Below, one piece after another: positions 21,856-33,813 of a stretch of DNA of 64,000 nt. The notes under the pieces were generated by a model. The model ran no database searches. It was not told the DNA's origin and was given only the letters and a program-made list of their open reading frames with translations. This stretch comes from Cryptomeria japonica (taxonomy: Eukaryota > Streptophyta > Pinopsida > Cupressales > Cupressaceae), in NCBI RefSeq assembly GCF_030272615.1, contig NC_081408.1, positions 613,468,477 through 613,532,476 on the forward strand, given 5' to 3'. Positions within the stretch are counted from its first letter, which is position 1; the number at the start of each line of letters is the position of its first letter. A program made the translations under genes and the position numbers.

Positions 21856-24763
21856 TTATAAAACGTCGATGAAAAAGCTTGAAATGTGTTCCGTAAGATC
21901 TGGATCTTCTTGTACCTGTTAACATACAAACAAATTCTTTAGAATCAAAATGAAAGAAAATTACCCAGTTAGATTTAGAAGCTTCTTAGATAAAAATAAA
22001 ACCTGTTGCGTGATGCCAAATTCTAGTACGCCGTCAGCGAAGGGAAAGCAAACGACAGTCTGCAAAAGAAATTCTTAGCTCGTGAAACTATCTCGTCTTT
22101 TTACTGGATTTAATTAGTACTTGCAAACACTTTATGTCAAATCTCATGTACCTTGATTCCAGAGCTCTGAAGATTTCAGTTTTGGTCCAGATTTTTTCCG
22201 GGCGTTACAAACAACAGATGGGTATTAGCTCACAAGTTTAGAACCCTAGAAATTTAACGATGAATAATTTCCAAATGTTTAGAATTCTGGGTTTTGATTT
22301 TGGAATAGTTTTGAACATACCTTGGCAAGAAGATTTCGCTTAAACATTTTGCTATCTGCTTCACTAGGATTATTCAACCACACTGGACTCCGTGTTTCTA
22401 GTGCTAAACCGGGTAATCTACACACAGTATGGGTAATACATTCCATCAATTTCAGATTCACTCCTAACATTGAAACTTTGCTTTCCACAGTTCTTAGGCT
22501 GACATAGATCATCGAGTGTGATCTAGATGCATAAATATTACACAGAAATACAATACATTTTTCATCTTCATGTAAATTTTATACATATCAGTGCCTACCT
22601 TTTATTCTTATGAAAAAATTTGAAATTGTTTTGATAGAAAATCATCAAGAATTGTGTCCCGAATCGGTATTAAACTAGAAAACTTGATAATGTTGATTGT
22701 TATCTGAAATTTAATTGATGCCACGAATAGATACACAAAAGTAAAATCAATGGCTTTACTGTCATTCTTATTATTATCACTACTCAGTTTACTTTTAATT
22801 AGTATTGGTTTTTTTTTATTAAAGTTGAAGGATTGTGAGGTGATAGGAGGATTGGTAAAACCAAATTCAGAATTTGATTGTGTTTCATCAATGTTTCAGA
22901 TCATGATCCATCATCAAATACAGATAGCAAGAGAGTAGATCAGCATTTTTCCTACTGTCTTCCTATCTGTAGGTGAGGATGCATCATGGAGTAATGATTC
23001 ATCATCAAGAACAGATAGCAAGAGAGTAGATCGGCATTTTTTCTATCATCTTGTTATCTGTAGGTGACGATGCATCATGGAGTATGATTTGAAAAAGATG
23101 ATGAGAAAAATTCACAGAGCGAAATCATTTTTTCTACTCTCACTATTTGTTTGCTGATGATAGATCATGAAATATGATCAAAAACTTTGATAAGAAACTT
23201 GACACAGTCAAATTCAAAAATACTATTACACAACATCATGAACTAATATCTGTGAAAAAGATGGTCTTTTTCAGATTATTGATCACCTTATACATAAATA
23301 ACTGTCATCTTAAATTATTTTTACAAATAAATGGGATGATAAAAATTTGATAAAACTGCCTTCTAAAATAATTTTGAAAGATAAACGATAAAAAGATTAA
23401 TAAAACTGTCATTAAAAGTAGGTGATTATAGATCAACTAATTCAGACAACTTCCCCATAAATGAACCTCCAAATTACCTACTCCCAAAAGGACAGCTCTA
23501 TCAATGTAATGAAATAACAACTCTGAATTTTCATTATGCTTACCATATGCAGTGAACCTACGCTAGGGCTTTAGTACAAATTTATAACATGAAATTTCAC
23601 TAAAATATTGTGTGACTATCTGGGTATATTTGATTAAACAGTAGCAATGGCTTACATGAAATATGAAAGAAACTGGACAGCAAACTAGGAATTGAATCAT
23701 GAGCCCACACCCGGCCTGTGTACCATTCTCTTTCATAATGGGACTTCTAGGATTTTTCAAGGGAGTGAATTTCAATTTTAACAAAAGGGGCAAAAGAAAA
23801 CTGAAACTTGAAATACTGCAGATATTAGTCAAGTATGAATGTATAGAAAAGAAAACTGAAACCTGAAATACTGCAGATATTAGTCAAGTATGAATGTATA
23901 GAATTCATCTCTAGCAATTACAGTGTGCAGAAAAACCCTTGAGACATTTCATGGTGCATTTTAGCCCTTTACTGGTTAGGTTTCTACATGTCATGGAGGG
24001 AAATACATGAACTTTTTTCATTTTGATGATAGATCATATAAAGTATGATAAATCATGAAATGTGATCCAAAACGCTGAAAATTCATGCAACCAAAAACAT
24101 TCAAACTATTATCATAAACTGAAAAAATATCAAGAAAACATGCTTCCAAGACAATCTATTATCTATTATCTAGGATATTCAACATGCTTCCAAGACAATC
24201 TATTATCTATTATCTAGGAACAGTTTGAATATCAAGTGGTTGTGGCTAAACACAATGAAAAAGATTTACCAAAAGCCAATTACCCCATGGAAGGCTTGAA
24301 CTCGTAAGACATGCTGAGCAAGTAGAACCACTCGGCATCTGTAAGATCCTCTGGAACCAGTATTGAAGTGCAACCATTTTCAACTTCACTTTTACTCTCT
24401 CTACCAGACAAGGACTTGAACAATTCTCTCAATTGCACACTTCTCTCACCACAAACCTCTTCATGTGACCTCCTGGGATCCACTTTCCTTGTATGCACAT
24501 CCCCATTGTAGAATCCATTACTCCAAACCAGCAACCTGCAGACCAAGCATTGTGATTCAAACTCAAAGCCATCCTCCATAAAACACACCACTGAACACAA
24601 ATCATAAAAGAACTGAAGAAAAAATGATAAAAAAATCTGACCCTTCCTGAGACATCTGCCAGAAAATAGAGTACGTCCATCGTACATGCATAAGGGCTGC
24701 TTGCATTTGAAAACCGAGCTTTGTGGGTGCAGAAGGTTCATCCAGATCACAAGGAGGAGACAT
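21856..24763 (-). CDS. MYC_N-domain (bHLH-type) regulator lacking the bHLH region, six exons
   Basis: Exons on the minus strand: 24763-24642, 24535-24284, 22417-22321, 22166-22152, 22059-22003 and 21915-21856 (stop TAA). All junctions are GT-AG and phases agree, giving 200 residues with no break. The protein is the N-terminal bHLH-MYC_N domain of the GL3/EGL3/TT8 group: VRWTYSIFWQ (28-36), LLVWSNGFYNGDVHTRK (42-58), a REL motif, EDLTDAEWFYLL, LPGLALETRSPVWL (126-139), TVVCFPFADGVLEFG (163-177) and VQEDPDLTEHISSFF. In that family this domain contacts R2R3-MYB partners. The normal acidic linker, bHLH and ACT-like C-terminus are absent, since the frame stops right after the domain. Exon 4 is only 15 bases. 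It could be a MYC_N-only competitor protein or a truncated gene. A TATATT box lies about 145 bases upstream. Confidence 0.85.
22910..23080. repeat. Tandem duplication of about 90 bp in intron 2 of the MYC_N gene
   Basis: Two copies starting near 22911 and 23001 share GATAGCAAGAGAGTAGATC, ATCTGTAGGTGA and GATGCATCATGGAGTA with few changes. Confidence 0.8.
23796..23905. repeat. Tandem duplication of 55 bp in intron 2 of the MYC_N gene
   Basis: GAAAACTGAAACTTGAAATA at 23796 recurs at 23851 with one change. The downstream CTGCAGATATTAGTCAAGTA also repeats. Confidence 0.85.
24137..24219. repeat. Tandem duplication of 44 bp in intron 2 of the MYC_N gene
   Basis: AACATGCTTCCAAGACAATC begins at 24137 and again at 24181, followed by the same TATTATCTATTATCTAGGA. 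Confidence 0.85.
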
Positions 24764-24906
24764 TCTCAAAACCTTTTCTTGCTTGAAATGTTAGCAAAGC
24801 CTAATTACTGTACAAATCCTGGTTCATATGACAGCAGAAGCTCTCATAATATGCATTCAAACCATGCACTGCACATGCCTCACTGCAACTTTTGAAGCAT
24901 AGGGAG

Positions 24907-24912
24907 AATATA
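24907..24912 (-). promoter_or_regulatory. Possible TATA box of the MYC_N gene
   Basis: Minus-strand GCATATATTCTCCC about 145 bases before the ATG at 24763. Position is plausible for a plant core promoter. Weak support, as the area is AT-rich. Confidence 0.3.
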
Positions 24913-24949
24913 TGCAACTTAGGCACTGCGTGCTTTCCAAAATTCACGT

Positions 24950-27900
24950 GGAGTATATTGAGTTTATCAATGCAGATGGCAGCCACATTCTCATATTGTG
25001 TACAGCCAAGCTAAATAGGAGAGACCTATTCAATTTCTTATTCTTAAGGTCATGGCCAAATTGTTTGAGCAGCGCATAGTATAGCATTCACAGTAAGAAA
25101 GGATGGACTAGGGTGTACAAGTAGAGTACCTGTGCAACCTATGTGAAAAAAAAACCATCATGTAGAAAACTAGTAAGACTGCCTATCATTAGCATCTTTA
25201 CCTCTATGACATGCTCCATTTTTTTTCTGTAAATCACAACTTTTAATGCTCTTTGTCAAAGACAACTTTATATTTGGATCTGAACGATGTCGTAGGCATC
25301 TAAATTTGCTGTCCCCCATATGTTTGATGTAGGAGAGAGGACCCGGTGGTGGTCCAAGGTCCAATAGTTGTTTCAATAATGATTATGTGGGCTTCTATTA
25401 TTTTAAACAATTACTAAAAATTTGTAAAAATTGGTAGTCTGTTTTACATATATTCATTAAATATAATCTGGTGTTGAAGGTATTAATGTTTATTAATTAG
25501 GATTGAATATAATCTGGTGTTGAAGGTTTTAATGTTTATTAATTAGGATTGATCTATTTCTTGATGAAAGGATCATACATTAAAATAAATTTGTTCAGGT
25601 GGATATTTATTAGAAAAGTGGGTGGTGTAGAGAGTAGCAAAGCTAAGTCACTAAAGTGTATGGGGTGGGTGGAGAATTAAAAAATAGGGATAATATTTAA
25701 AAAAGGAAAAAGTCGCATTCAAAATAATTTATAATCTGAGAAAAGAAATAGTTGTCAAAGTATTAGATAAGCATTTCATCACAAGAGCGATCGTAGAAGT
25801 ATGAAGGGATCTTGATCATTCTATTTGTCATCTTGCAAATCCTTGCCACTCTCCATAAGGTTTGAAACATCACTGGCCACAATCTTTGTTGGTGTGAACA
25901 CGACACTTTATTTAATTGGTTAGATTTTAGGACCTATTCACACCTTTGTCTTAATCTTATTTAGATTGCTTTCTATTTTTTTGTCTCATTTCATACGATT
26001 TAGACACTTGACATAATCTTTGTACACTTTAGAGCTTGTACTCTTGTTAATATTGACTGACTCTTACTAGGAACAATAGATTGATGTAAATAACTTATTG
26101 CATGTGTCTTAACAAACCAAAAGATTCCCTTATGCAGTGACCTATTGTCTTAGAGAGGTTGACCAAAATCAACAAACACTTTGTTATTTTTTGAAATCTC
26201 AAAATCAACATACATTTTCTTAAATTTTGAGAATTTTTTAGGGTTTTACAAAAAGTATCCTAAAGAAAAATGAACTTCAACATTGCATAACATCCAAAAC
26301 CCTTAATATCATGTATTCAAATGCTAAAATTGAAGTCTAGAATTTTTCTAAAATATTTTAAAATTTATGCAAAAAAATCATACAACTATATACATCTATT
26401 TAATAGTATGTTGTCATATGCCATCATTGTAGGCTTTCACAAAATTTTGACCTCTCTGCATCATTATTTTTTTGTAAAATTTGATGATCATACAAAAATT
26501 GACTTTTTTAAAATAATACTGGTAAATTTTGAGTTTTGTGATAACTTTTTAGTGATCTTCAACAATTTTGGCAATTGAAGATAAGTAGACAGATTGGAGT
26601 TTTATATGAGCTTTTGGTCATATCATGTGATTGGGGGCTTATACCTTGCAACTACCCCTAAAAGCACCACCTCGATTGCTTGTTACAATCTCTCCATCTA
26701 GATGCAAATCTAAAGTCACCATTGTCACCTAGTTTTTATTGTTTGAACATCCAACCACAATATGAGTAGAACTCTACTAAACCACCAATGTCGAACCTAA
26801 TCGTTGTTGCCTCACTACCAGCTGACCACTAGAACCACCCTATCACCACCCAATAACCTCTAGCCCTACCTTATTTATCCTAAAGGAGTGTTTTTCTTCT
26901 TTTTGGTAGGAGTCAAAATTTTAGAAATGAATTAGTCATCAAGAAACTACTTCCTAGCATTTCCAATGGTGTACTTGTATTTTTCTAGATTTTGTTGTTG
27001 GTGCATTTTATTGCCTATTGAATTCAAATATTTTTTGGAGGCTTTTGGTCTGACAAATTTTTGCTTGAATCTCCATTTTTTGTTATTCTTCCAACATTAG
27101 AAAGTTTATACTATGATCTATACAATACTCATATTATATTTCTTATTTTTATACCAAGTACATAAAGATTCAATTGGAAGTGAACTCTTTATTTTTTATT
27201 TTACAATTATAATTTTTAAAAGGATTTAATTTTTTTTCGTGGAGAGGTCAATCTTATTTTTAAAACACATTATTGAACCAAAAAAAATCATTTTTGCAAA
27301 CACAAAACTCAACCACACATGGTAGACACTACTTGTTACATGCTCTCTCAGTACTTGGCATGGGGTATAATAGGTTTTAATGAAATAATATCGAAATCGA
27401 TCAATGAATAGAGGCTCAACCTCATTGGGTGGGATTTTGGTTGGCTTGTTGTCTATTTCCCTTACTATGTACATTGTCAATAGGAAGGCTTTGTATGTAT
27501 TGATATTTATCTAATACTTTTCCTTAAAATATTTAAAGTTTATAGCTTTGTTGGCTGCTATATTCAAGCCAAACGCCTATGAAATATATTCTTTAGTTAT
27601 CATCATCCCACCTCCTTGTGATCTAACAATTTTGTAACATCTATGAACATATTAGGCACCATCAATTTTGCCAAGTCTAATGACCATACATTACATAAAA
27701 GAGCATCTACTTGCCTATTCTTATAATAGTGTTCAAATAATGACCATCATGTCACAAGGATGTCTACATCTTGATAGTACCTTGCACTATCAAGCAATCT
27801 ATCGTCTAGTCCTCCCGATTCATGAAAATGAATAGGTCTCCTAAAATATCCTGATAACTATGTCATTAGATCCAAATACATTTTCGATGTAGAAGGTTGT

Positions 27901-29058
27901 GAAATTATTTGATTCATTTTATCTTAATTTTTTCTATATTAGAGTCCTTAAACTATCCTTGGGTTTTATAATATGTAGCTTGTGATTCTCCTTTGACATA
28001 ATTACCAAGCTAAAATGAATCTAGAAACACAGAGGAACAAGAAAATGAAATAATTTTTTATATTCCAACCTAAGAAAAGACACTTATTTTTTTCTAGAAA
28101 TCCCTAGTTTACCATCGTGTAATACACGAGATAGCTCCTTAATTGCTCAAATCAATATAAAACTACAAAGTAAATGCTAAGACCATGTCATTGTACTATT
28201 TATTGACCCAATTGACAAAAGAAAGACTAATACTCGTCAAGTCGCCACTATTGCTACGTCGATCGAACAAGGTATTTATAGCTGATCATTTTTAATTTTA
28301 AATCTTGGTCGTTGATCTGGCTCAACACGGGCGCAATAGATAGTTGAGATGATCTTGACCAGGTTTGAACCTTGTGGAAGGTGATATGGATGTAGTGCAA
28401 GTTAGGGTGGGTCCCTAGTGAAGATGTCAGCATAACATAGTAGTGCAAGTTAGGTTGGGTCCCTCTTCTCCTATTATACGCTTGCACACTACCCAATCAA
28501 AGGCAACGCTTAAGTGTCCACCATGGACAAAATATTTTGAGGATCTTCGCTCTTCAGCAAGGCCTAGACTGACAAAGGTGTCACAACAATGTGAGCAAGT
28601 GAGATGGGATCATGTGCTAAACCAAGAGTGCACACTAGGTTGACACTTGGAGGCATGCTAAGCCAAGAGGATTGTGCTTACACAACCAATGAGAGATATC
28701 CATTTTGAAATGACTAGACCAATGGCAGGGACCATAATACAAGGCATGCTCAACCATATACTCTAGCAAAGAAAAAATAATTTGGGAAATAAGAAAGAGC
28801 ATGTAATTCTAACAAGCAAGGTTAGTTGTGACTTAAAGACACCAGTCAATGAGGAAATATAATTAAAGAGATTGAGCCATCAAAATTAAAGAAAGAATGG
28901 CAGGGAAAGAAAATTTAGACCATCATGAATAAAAATCCTAATAATTTTTAAGGTATGAAATAACACATTTTGAAATTATTTTTAATTAAAAAAAACATTT
29001 ATAATCGTAACTCACATAATACTATTAGCATTGATCATCTTTAAATTGAAGGATAAAA
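24950..29058. other. AT-rich spacer with decayed repeats
   Basis: No intact gene. A direct repeat of about 62 bp, TATAATCTGGTGTTGAAGG, occurs near 25460 and 25508. GTAGTGCAAGTTAGG repeats near 28393 and 28440. One remnant of coding sequence is annotated separately at 27226-27890. Confidence 0.5.
27226..27890 (-). pseudogene. Decayed coding remnant, family not recognised
   Basis: The minus strand reads protein-like in pieces: FRRPIHFHESGGLDDRLLD, YYQDVDILVT and VWSLDLAKLMVPNMF, then after stops and frame changes VEPLFIDRFRYYFIKTYY and CQVLREHVTSSVYHVWL. The last piece is an 84-codon open frame (27480-27226). The even hydrophobic spacing suggests a former globular protein, probably transposon-borne. 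No motif lets me name it. Confidence 0.3.
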
Positions 29059-30571
29059 TGTTATAACCCTCTTTCTCTATTTTGACAAAAACTTGCTATT
29101 ATATTATTATTATTTTTGTGAATATTGCTAATTAGAAGTGTTTTATTTATTAAGGTTGAAACTATTTTTTTTAAAAGGAATTAAATGGTGGACACACACA
29201 CACACTTGAAAATCATATTGGCAAATTAATTATTTATTCAAAATTTCAGTGAACGCGTGACATAAGAAAAATGAGAAGTTTTTAGAAGCAATTTCAAATC
29301 CCATATTCTTGCATGTAACTCCCCCACTATGTCATCAATCAATTTTGCATGAGGACAATTTGGGAAAAAGAATCTCCAATTTCAATTAATTCATTAGATA
29401 GTGGAAATGGTGCACCTTTTCTATATAATGTATGATAAACTTTTAAAAAGGGAGTTCATTGTTTTGGGGTGTGAAGAAGTAATTTCTTAAGTTTTTGGAG
29501 AAGCTTGTTAATAGTAGTAGGATTTTGTAGCCACATTTCATTATAGAATTGTTAAGTTTGTTCTTGAAGAATTCTCACCAAGCCTCAAGGAAGGATTGAA
29601 AGGCTAGCTGGGAGATTGGAGATTGGAAACGATTCAACAACAAGAGCTTCGTCAATCCAGGTTCCCCTCTTTGCATTCACTTATTTGCATGTATGAATCT
29701 TGTAATTTCAAAAGAAATATCCTCATCTCTCTCTTTAGGATTTTATTTATATGAAAATTTTCCTTCAAGAAAACCTCTTTCAATTATTTAGATAGATTAA
29801 AGTTAAATAAAAATAATCTCCCCTCTTATTTCTTCTAATTTTCTTTGATAATGGAAAAATGCATGTAGGAAAGGGTGTGATAAAAGTTTTCTTTCAATGT
29901 GCATAAGCAAATTCTTACTTAATTGGTTATCTTTATTTATTTATTTATTCAAAGAGAGAAAAAACATATTTTTAGGAGTAGATTAATATAAGTGAATATC
30001 TTTTTGGAAAAAATCTCATGTTTTTTTCTCTATAATAATATTTTCTTCAAATATGCAATTATACATTTATATTTTGTGCAAACTATTTATCCGAGAATTA
30101 ATTCCTCTCTATGGAAACCATTGCCTCAAATATTTTTTTTTTGTCAACATGATGTATAAACTACTTCTCCCAGGAAATCTCTTTCTTGTGAAATACATCT
30201 TCTCAGAGTATTATTTTCAATATTAACGTAATATCTATCTCTTGGGGAATCTTCTTTTCCTTTGTAAAAACTTTATCTCAAGTGCCTTGAGAAAACTCCA
30301 TATCTGAGAAATGTTTGTCCTCTGTGAAGTCTTTTGTAAACCAATTTCCTCCAATTTCCTGTGAAGACTCCCTCTCTGTGAAAAAAAAAAACTTATACCT
30401 GAAAAATAAGCATTTATTTATTCTACATAATCTAATTCTTCGTTGAAAACTATCACTGTGAAATCAAAAAAAATATTATACCTATGTGAAAAATTTTAAT
30501 TTGTGAAACCTTTCTCTTTGAAATCACCCCAAAAGAAAATAGTATTATCTCTGTTTATTTTATTTCCTCTC
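29059..30571. other. LTR-like AT-rich sequence
   Basis: Opens TGTTATAACCCTC, contains a TATATAATG box near 29422, and from 30130 to 30540 repeats a loose motif like CTCTGTGAAA at irregular spacing. These resemble LTR and leader regions of plant gypsy elements, but no second copy is present. Confidence 0.3.
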
Positions 30572-31796
30572 TGTTATTATAATGCCCGCCAAAATACCCT
30601 AGAGAAATAAACCAAAAACTACTAACAAAAGAGCAAAAAAAAATTATCCACATAACAACTTCAACACTAATCATCAAAAGTACATCTTTACTATCATTAA
30701 ACAACATTGCATCATTAACTATATACATGAATACACCAACATTAACATTAACCATACTACGCAAGCGGAATAATCATTTACCCACTAACTTAACTCCATG
30801 ATAAGACCCTTCAATGCATATCCTTCCCTAGGGTATTCCAACATCACTACTTAACATTAAACCAAACTATTACATAACCATCTAAACACATCATAATATA
30901 ACCAACAACATATCCATCCTCATTACATTAAACTACGTCATTTTATTATCCCATAAACTTATTTTTATCATATAGCATTCTAGCATTCATTACTATAGCA
31001 ACATATTATCATAACCATTCCTTTAAAACTCAACTAGAGAAACCTTAAAGCATCATTACATAATTCAAGATAAAAAAAACTCATTTATCTAAACAACCCA
31101 ATTCATACAACTAGAAGATTTCCATTACTTAATCATAGAACATAATAGCAACCACCATCTTTCAAATAATTCTCCTATAAACTCACACATACAATTCCTT
31201 CATTAAACATCAATACAAAGCAAATACAAATCATTGTTTCTTTCTATCGCATAACATTATAATCACTCATTACATAAAGGAATTATCTACCTCATCATTG
31301 ATAAAATCTTATGAACATCACCTAACTATTACATCATATTCCTTCTCATTTACATCTTATGAAAATACATAACATAAGAGAATATGTTTCCTTACAAATA
31401 CATAGCATAAGATTACATGATCTCTTTTACAACATAAAACATTATGGTACAATGTCTTCCTAACCAAGAATATAGAAATCAGCTCCAAGAGTAACCACAT
31501 GATGAAGTATCCAAGAATTCAATCCACACACGCCAATCAAGAAGAGGAATATCCCAATGGAAGAAGGCATCAAACCACCCGACCATGTGGAACCAAATAG
31601 GAACCACCCCCCATTCTAGGAGATGACAAAGGTTCCAACTCACACTCAAGATCTAAGCTGACACCTAACAACCATAGGATGCAACATGACACCACAAGAC
31701 TCCAACATAAGAAATATAACATCAAAATACATCGCATGGCTAAATCAAAGAAAACAACCTCCAGAGGCACAATGCACAAATCAAGGTAGTATGTAT
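30572..31796. other. Possible end of an interrupted gypsy LTR
   Basis: The segment begins TGTTATTATAATGCCCGCC and runs up to the DNA transposon at 31797. It may connect with 50840-52875 and 60484-61808 as one long LTR of the minus-strand gypsy at the right edge. The terminus TAATAACA (minus) would pair with TAATAATC near 61806. No second LTR is available to prove it. Confidence 0.3.
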
Positions 31797-31845
31797 GGGT
31801 AAGTGCACAAAGATGGTGGTCAAAAAGGGAGGTATAAGTGGACAC
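31797..31845 (+). repeat. Left terminal inverted repeat
   Basis: Begins GGGTAAGTGCAC and includes the 20-base core at 31803-31822. About ten extra bases separate the core from AGTGGACAC compared with the right end. Confidence 0.88.
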
Positions 31846-32640
31846 TTTTTTTCTGAAATCAGGTGAACCTGAACTTAGAGGCAAAATTTGAAAGTCATCC
31901 ACTCAAGATATGAAGATAATCAAAGAACAAATATTGTATTACTCTGAATCTAGTTTCCAAACCACTAAACTTTTTCAAAATTGGATAAGATTAAGGGGGT
32001 CAAATCCTTCGCGCACGAAAAATTGACCCTATTTTTTTCTAAAAAACATAACATAGAGTCTGACGTGCGCATCAAAAAAGTCATAGTTAGATTTAGTATT
32101 TTGACAAATCCTTTGGCAGAAAGATAGATAAGAGTGAGAACTAGAAGATGTGTATCTTTTTGTAATTTTTTGTTGAGTATTTGTTTTTTTATGATTTTTC
32201 CAATTGAGCACATCCTGAAAATTCGGTACATGTTCGTGCGCGAAGCTTAAGTTGCACTAAACAAATCAAAAATACAATTTTTTTTTTTAATTGTAAAGAA
32301 TCAAGTGCACTACAATAATATATAAAGTTTTTTAAATTTGGATACATATATCAAAATTTATTCAAAAAATGGTGCACCTATGTCTGTGAGAACTATGGAG
32401 ACACTAGTAAAAGAAATTCAATAATAATATGTTATAGTTGTTCAAATTGAAAAAAAATTATATGGTTAGAAAGCTCAGAAGATGGGTGAAAATATGGTGG
32501 CAATTTTAGAAATACCCACTTTATAAAGTGTAAACCTGATGATGACAAAGTCGATAAACCAAGTTGATAAAATAAAACACGTCAAAAATGAGAGAAATGG
32601 AGGGAAATCAAACTTCCAATTCGTAGATTTGTCATCCAGG
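31846..32640. other. Left interior of the DNA transposon, outside the palindrome block
   Basis: AT-rich, no gene. A 12-base inverted pair, CTTCGCGCACGA near 32007 and TCGTGCGCGAAG near 32234, adds two more CG-rich subterminal motifs. Confidence 0.55.
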
Positions 32641-32666
32641 CCTATTTCTAAGCCTAAAAAGTCAAA

Positions 32667-32856
32667 AGCGCGTATGGGGTACTTATGGTTTAAAAAGCGC
32701 ATACGGGGTATTTATAGTGTAAGAAGCGCATACGTGCGTGTTTCCCATTAAACAGCGCGTACGGGGTATTTATAGTGTAAGAAGCGTGTACGCACGTGTT
32801 TCCCATTAAACAGCGCGTACGCGCTATCTTTACTATAAACAGCGCGTACGCACTAT
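32667..32856. repeat. Left subterminal block of seven GCGCGTACGC-type motifs
   Basis: Seven units such as AGCGCATACGGGGTA and CAGCGCGTACGCGCT recur every 25 to 40 bases, with linkers like TATTTATAGTGTAAGA and TTTCCCATTAAA. The 14-base AGCGCGTACGCGCT at 32812-32825 is a perfect palindrome. Repeated subterminal motifs of this sort are transposase binding sites in several plant DNA transposons; that role is inferred here. Confidence 0.85.
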
Positions 32857-33028
32857 TGTATAATATTATATTCTATGTATAATATGTGTATATTCATATA
32901 ATATATGTAATATATAATATGTGTATAATATGACATTGTATATATAATATGTTTATATACATATAATATATTAAACATATATATACACATGTAAGTGTAT
33001 CGTCTCTCCCTCTCAAACGCATACAAGG

Positions 33029-33035
33029 TCTCTCT

Positions 33036-33100
<65 letters not shown>

Positions 33101-33321
33101 TCCTCCATACCCCATCCCTCTTTCTCTTCTTCTCTCCCTCCATACCCCACTACAACTGTGTCTGCACTTCTATAGAAGTAAGTGAATTTATTTCTTATCT
33201 GCAACTCCCTCTTTGATTTTTATCATGTATTCTCTCCCTCCCTCTGCCTCTCCCTTCCCCCCATGTTCTCTCCCTCTCTCCCTCTCCCCTCTCCTCTCCC
33301 TCTCCCTCTCTCCCTCTCCCT

Positions 33322-33392
<71 letters not shown>

Positions 33393-33431
33393 CTTCCCTC
33401 CCCCCTCTTCTCTCCCTCTCCCTTCCCCCAT

Positions 33432-33493
<62 letters not shown>

Positions 33494-33545
33494 CTCTTCT
33501 CTCCCTCTCTCCCTCTCCCCTCCCTCTCTCTCCCTCTCCCCTCTC

Positions 33546-33612
<67 letters not shown>

Positions 33613-33682
33613 CTCTCCCCTCTCCCCTCTCCTCTCCCTCTCTCCCTTTCCCTCTCTCTCCCTCTCCCACCCCCCCTCTTCC

Positions 33683-33778
<96 letters not shown>

Positions 33779-33813
33779 TCTCTTCCTCTCCAACCCCCCC
33801 CTCTCTCTCTCTT
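33029..33813. repeat. Polypyrimidine (CT)n tract, left part
   Basis: CT dinucleotide runs alternate with CCCTCTCCCTTCCCCCATG-like interruptions that recur as larger units. Both strands show long Ser/Leu or Arg/Glu frames that are purely compositional. The tract continues at 41529 beyond the inserted copia. A segment at 33158-33195 (CTGTGTCTGCACTTCTAT) also occurs at 42212. Confidence 0.95.

Noticed and set aside
22750-22938. 62-codon plus-strand frame with a hydrophobic start
   Set aside because: Lies in intron 2 of the MYC_N gene, overlaps a tandem duplication and has no support beyond being open.
24280-24750. 156-codon minus-strand frame read as one ORF
   Set aside because: It reads through an intron; the spliced exons 24763-24642 and 24535-24284 match the MYC_N family, the unspliced middle does not.
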